DNA of 48,811 nucleotides from Planctomycetota bacterium (GTDB lineage: Bacteria > Planctomycetota > UBA8108 > UBA1146 > JAKEFC01). Each line of letters begins with the position of its first letter. The first letter of the stretch is position 1. Positions 46,790 to 48,811 of this stretch are shown here, one piece after another. Both the position numbers and the translations under genes were made by a program. The DNA lies in assembly GCA_022616235.1 (NCBI GenBank), contig JAKEFC010000019.1, forward strand, positions 1 through 48,811, given 5' to 3'. The notes beneath the pieces are model-generated. The model searched no databases. It was not told the origin of the DNA and was given only the letters and a program-made list of their open reading frames with translations.

Positions 46790-47286
46790 TATTCTTTCCG
46801 CTCCAACTCGTAGATGCGATCGCGCAGCGCCGCCGCCTTCTCGTACTCTTCGTTCTTGACGGCGGCTTGCAGTGCAGCGCGCGCATCCGCGATCTCCTGG
46901 TCGCGGCCCAAGAGGTTTCCCATCCGCTTGGGAACCTTGCCCTTGTGCTGCGTCGAGCCGTGGATCTTCTCGAGCAACTGCTCCAGCTCTTGGCGGAATA
47001 TCGTGTAGTCGTGGGGACACCCCAGCTTCCCGCCGCTGCGGAACTGGCGATAGGTCATCCCGCACTCGGGACACTGCGGCTCCTTGCCGCCGGCGGTTTC
47101 GGGGCTGCGCGTTTCCACGAGATGCCCGAAGAACTCGGGGATGGAGAGGTTCTTCACCTGCGCGTGGATTGCCACGCCCTTCTGTTGGGCGCAGCTTTCG
47201 CAGAGGTGGATCTCTTTCTTGGAGTTATTGACGATTTCCGTGAGGTGCACGGTCGCAAGCGCCTCGCGGCACACTTCGCAGATCAT
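46789..47286 (-). CDS. mcsA: McsA, zinc-finger activator of McsB
   Basis: The product is 165 residues. Zinc-binding Cys pairs are present at CEVC (3-6), CESC, and CPEC near 92-95 with a later Cys-Pro-His (LGCPHDY). The C-terminal segment is a UVR-type helix hairpin (LQAAVKNEEYEKAAALRDRIYELE). McsA binds and activates McsB and contacts ClpC. The start is ATG at 47286. The order mcsA-mcsB-clpC matches Firmicutes, except that the ctsR repressor gene is absent from the flanking DNA. Confidence 0.93.
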   Translation of the reverse strand: MICEVCREALATVHLTEIVNNSKKEIHLCESCAQQKGVAIHAQVKNLSIPEFFGHLVETRSPETAGGKEPQCPECGMTYRQFRSGGKLGCPHDYTIFRQELEQLLEKIHGSTQHKGKVPKRMGNLLGRDQEIADARAALQAAVKNEEYEKAAALRDRIYELERKE

Positions 47287-47435
47287 CGCGCCACAACCAT
47301 CGTTCTCCAGTTGCTAACCGGGGCGTTTCCGCGCCCGCGGCCGGCGCCGCCGCCAGCTTCCACCGTTACATCGACCGCGCCCGCGGCGAACTGGAGGAGA
47401 AACCCCGGCCTGCGCCCGCGGCGCGCCCGCGAGCG

Positions 47436-48185
47436 CTATAGCCCAAGGTCCGAGATGAGGGCCATCGTCCTCCGGGGCAGCGTCTCGCGCGGGTCCCGAG
47501 AGAAACTCTTGCGCTTCCATTGAACCAGATCATCCAGAGCATCGAAATCCCAAAAGTCATCCAACTCGTGGCATTCGATGTCGCTCTGAACGAGCGCGGC
47601 ACGCACTCCGCGGAGCACCGTCGCCGTGCCCCATGCGTGCCCCGTAAAGAGGCGCGGAGGCAACTTGCGCATACGCGGCAATGCGAGCAGATAGAAGCCG
47701 CCGTCGCGCGCGGGCCCGAGCGCGGCGGATCCTCGCGCGAGCGCGGCGATGGCGTCGTCGAGCCGCGCAAGCGGTAGGTGAGGCGTGTCGGCGCCGATGG
47801 CGATGGCGGCGCTCGCGCCGCGGGAGAAGGCGATTCGAAATCCGCGCGCGAGGCGGGCGCCAAGGTCGCCGGTGCCTTGCGCAAGATAGTGCCCGAGCGG
47901 CGCGTGAAGATGCGGGCGAAAGGGAGTTCCGTCGCGCGCGTCACCGCACAGCCAAATCGGCGCCCGCCCCCATTCCAGTACGCGCGACCATGTGTCCGCC
48001 AGGAAGGCGGCGGCGAATTCCGCCGCCCGGTCCGCGCCGATCTCTCGCGCAAGCCGCGTCTTCGCGTGTCCCGCGAGCGGTAACTTCGCGAACAAGAGCA
48101 CCACCGGAAGCCCGGTAGCGCGAGTCGTCGACTTGCCGATCGCCGCCCGTGCTCTCACGCCGCTATCTCCAATCCGCGGAATCAT
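47436..48185 (-). CDS. TIGR04282-type GT-A fold glycosyltransferase (DUF2064)
   Basis: The product is 249 residues. It starts with a short basic leader, then VVLLFAKLPLAGHAKTRLAREIG, the nucleotide-sugar-binding pattern of the TIGR04282/DUF2064 family. IGADTPHLPLARLDDAIAAL and LGPARDGGFYLLAL follow; the GADTP and DGGFY elements hold the likely metal and substrate residues. Members are small nucleotidyl- or glycosyl-transferases of unclear substrate, often near GT2 enzymes. The start is ATG at 48185 with GAGG six bases upstream. It is divergent from the promoter that reads toward nusA. Confidence 0.88.
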   Translation of the reverse strand: MIPRIGDSGVRARAAIGKSTTRATGLPVVLLFAKLPLAGHAKTRLAREIGADRAAEFAAAFLADTWSRVLEWGRAPIWLCGDARDGTPFRPHLHAPLGHYLAQGTGDLGARLARGFRIAFSRGASAAIAIGADTPHLPLARLDDAIAALARGSAALGPARDGGFYLLALPRMRKLPPRLFTGHAWGTATVLRGVRAALVQSDIECHELDDFWDFDALDDLVQWKRKSFSRDPRETLPRRTMALISDLGL

Positions 48186-48708
48186 TTCGAGCCTCGCTGC
48201 GGCCGAGATTCCGTTGACACTCTAGCCTCTATTCCTACAATTTTGCGAGGCTGGATAGGTACGAGCCACCGGGGTGCACGGGACGCAACCGGTTGCCGCG
48301 CGGCGCGCTAGCAAGCGCACCTGCAGGCGCATCCTGGGCGCCCGCGACATGCCGCGCCGGCAATCCCCCGTGATCTGCCGCTACGGCTCGGCCTTACGTT
48401 CACCGGCAGCCGTTCGCGTGGAGCCTGATCGAGGCGCAGCAACCAGCAGGGACGTACCGATGATCCGCTGAAAAACGTCGCACCCATGGCGGATTCCATT
48501 CGGCCGGCAGGCCTCGCGCCCCGCGCTGTGCATCGATGAGAGCTGATCCAGCGCGTGCTCCGCGAGTGCGGTTGCCGGCCGGATTGTTTTGTTGAAGTCC
48601 GGAGCTCTTCATGGAGGCCGGATCGTCTTGATGGTGGCTGGCATGCGGAAGCGACTTCCGCCGGGGGCGCGAAGCACGACCTGCTAGGCAGCGATTGGAC
48701 GACTGGAA
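48186..48708 (+). other. Long leader or intergenic region before nusA
   Basis: These 523 bases hold a near-consensus promoter (48214-48241) followed by about 460 bases without a recognisable gene. I looked for tRNA, tmRNA, RNase P, SRP RNA and 6S motifs and for a rimP frame, and found none I could support. A perfect 7-bp hairpin with a 3-base loop (GCGGAAG-CGA-CTTCCGC, 48645-48661) lies 48 bases before the nusA start. The region may be a structured leader or may contain an unrecognised small RNA. Confidence 0.4.
48214..48241 (+). promoter_or_regulatory. Near-consensus sigma-70 promoter upstream of nusA
   Basis: TTGACA (48214-48219), a 16-base spacer and TACAAT (48236-48241) match the housekeeping consensus at 11 of 12 positions. 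It is the strongest promoter seen in the window. Transcription would begin near 48248 and run toward nusA. Confidence 0.7.
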
Positions 48709-48811
48709 ATGCTGAACCGAGAGATCTTACGACTCGTCGATTCGATCCACCGCGATCGACAGATCGACAAGGAGATCATATTCACGGGCATCGAGATGAT
48801 GCTCGTGTCGG
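48709..48811 (+). CDS. nusA: NusA transcription factor, N-terminal fragment cut by window edge
   Basis: The first 34 codons are present. They read [16 protein letters not shown] and then [16 protein letters not shown], matching the start of the NusA N-terminal RNA-polymerase-binding domain (E.LR.VD.IH.D..IDKE.IF.GIE). NusA controls pausing, termination and antitermination. The start is ATG at 48709 with only a weak GGA upstream. The gene runs off the right edge, so the rest cannot be judged. In many bacteria rimP precedes nusA; here it does not. Confidence 0.72.
   Translation, partial: MLNREILRLVDSIHRDRQIDKEIIFTGIEMMLVS

Noticed and set aside
48274-48471. 65-codon plus-strand frame between the promoter and nusA
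   Set aside because: It shows no similarity to RimP or any family I know, is Arg-rich, and has no ribosome site. It was treated as chance.

Overview
The window reads as a stretch of chromosome from a GC-rich, Gram-negative aerobic heterotroph, most likely a member of the Planctomycetota. This is inference from gene content. Two secreted proteins and one decayed remnant carry the C-terminal dockerin-like tag (RGD.N.DG plus a second D.D.DG loop and a conserved Cys) that I associate with planctomycete exported proteins. LpxB and a TolC/MacA-type export system indicate an outer membrane. The respiratory chain is an alternative complex III plus an A2-type caa3 oxidase. ClpC occurs with McsA and McsB, but no CtsR is present. 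No mobile element, CRISPR array, rRNA or tRNA was found.

Layout. (1) 1-3.7 kb is an accessory-looking segment: a secreted beta-sandwich protein, a lipoprotein reading frame interrupted by an in-frame TGA, and a two-gene nucleotidyltransferase module resembling a toxin-antitoxin pair. (2) 3.8-9.2 kb (minus strand) is a tripartite efflux operon: TolC-like outer-membrane lipoprotein, MacA-like adaptor, ATPase and MacB-like permease. (3) 9.5-15.9 kb (minus) is a complete SUF iron-sulfur assembly operon in the order Rrf2 regulator-sufB-sufC-sufD-sufS-sufU-sufT, mostly with overlapping or nearly abutting ends. (4) 16.1-18.2 kb (plus) holds ctaB (heme O synthase), overlapping a DUF3179 gene. (5) 18.3-18.6 kb is a dockerin-bearing gene remnant. 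(6) 18.9-34.6 kb (minus) is one long respiratory cluster: ctaA, actABCDEF, a small membrane protein, sco, ctaC with a fused cytochrome c, ctaD, ctaE, ctaF and a second subunit III. (7) 34.8-38.2 kb (plus) holds two tandem dockerin-tagged secreted proteins. (8) 38.2-41.5 kb (minus) holds a small coiled-coil lipoprotein, aroB, lpxB and a class I glutamine amidotransferase. (9) folC (plus) converges on mcsA-mcsB-clpC (minus). (10) A TIGR04282-type glycosyltransferase (minus) diverges from the truncated start of nusA (plus), which sits behind a near-consensus promoter and a leader of about 460 bases.

How the genes fit together. ActABCDEF would oxidise quinol and pass electrons, through ActE and the cytochrome c domain fused to CtaC, to the CuA and heme a/a3-CuB centres of the oxidase. 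Sco would load CuA, and CtaB plus CtaA would make heme O and then heme A. SUF would supply the Fe-S clusters needed by ActB. The neighbouring placement of SUF, ctaB, ctaA and the act/cta genes makes about 25 kb largely devoted to building an aerobic respiratory chain. Several starts differ from the longest open frame. They were moved to codons with a Shine-Dalgarno-like sequence, a stop/start overlap or a family-typical N-terminus, and the reasons are given per gene.
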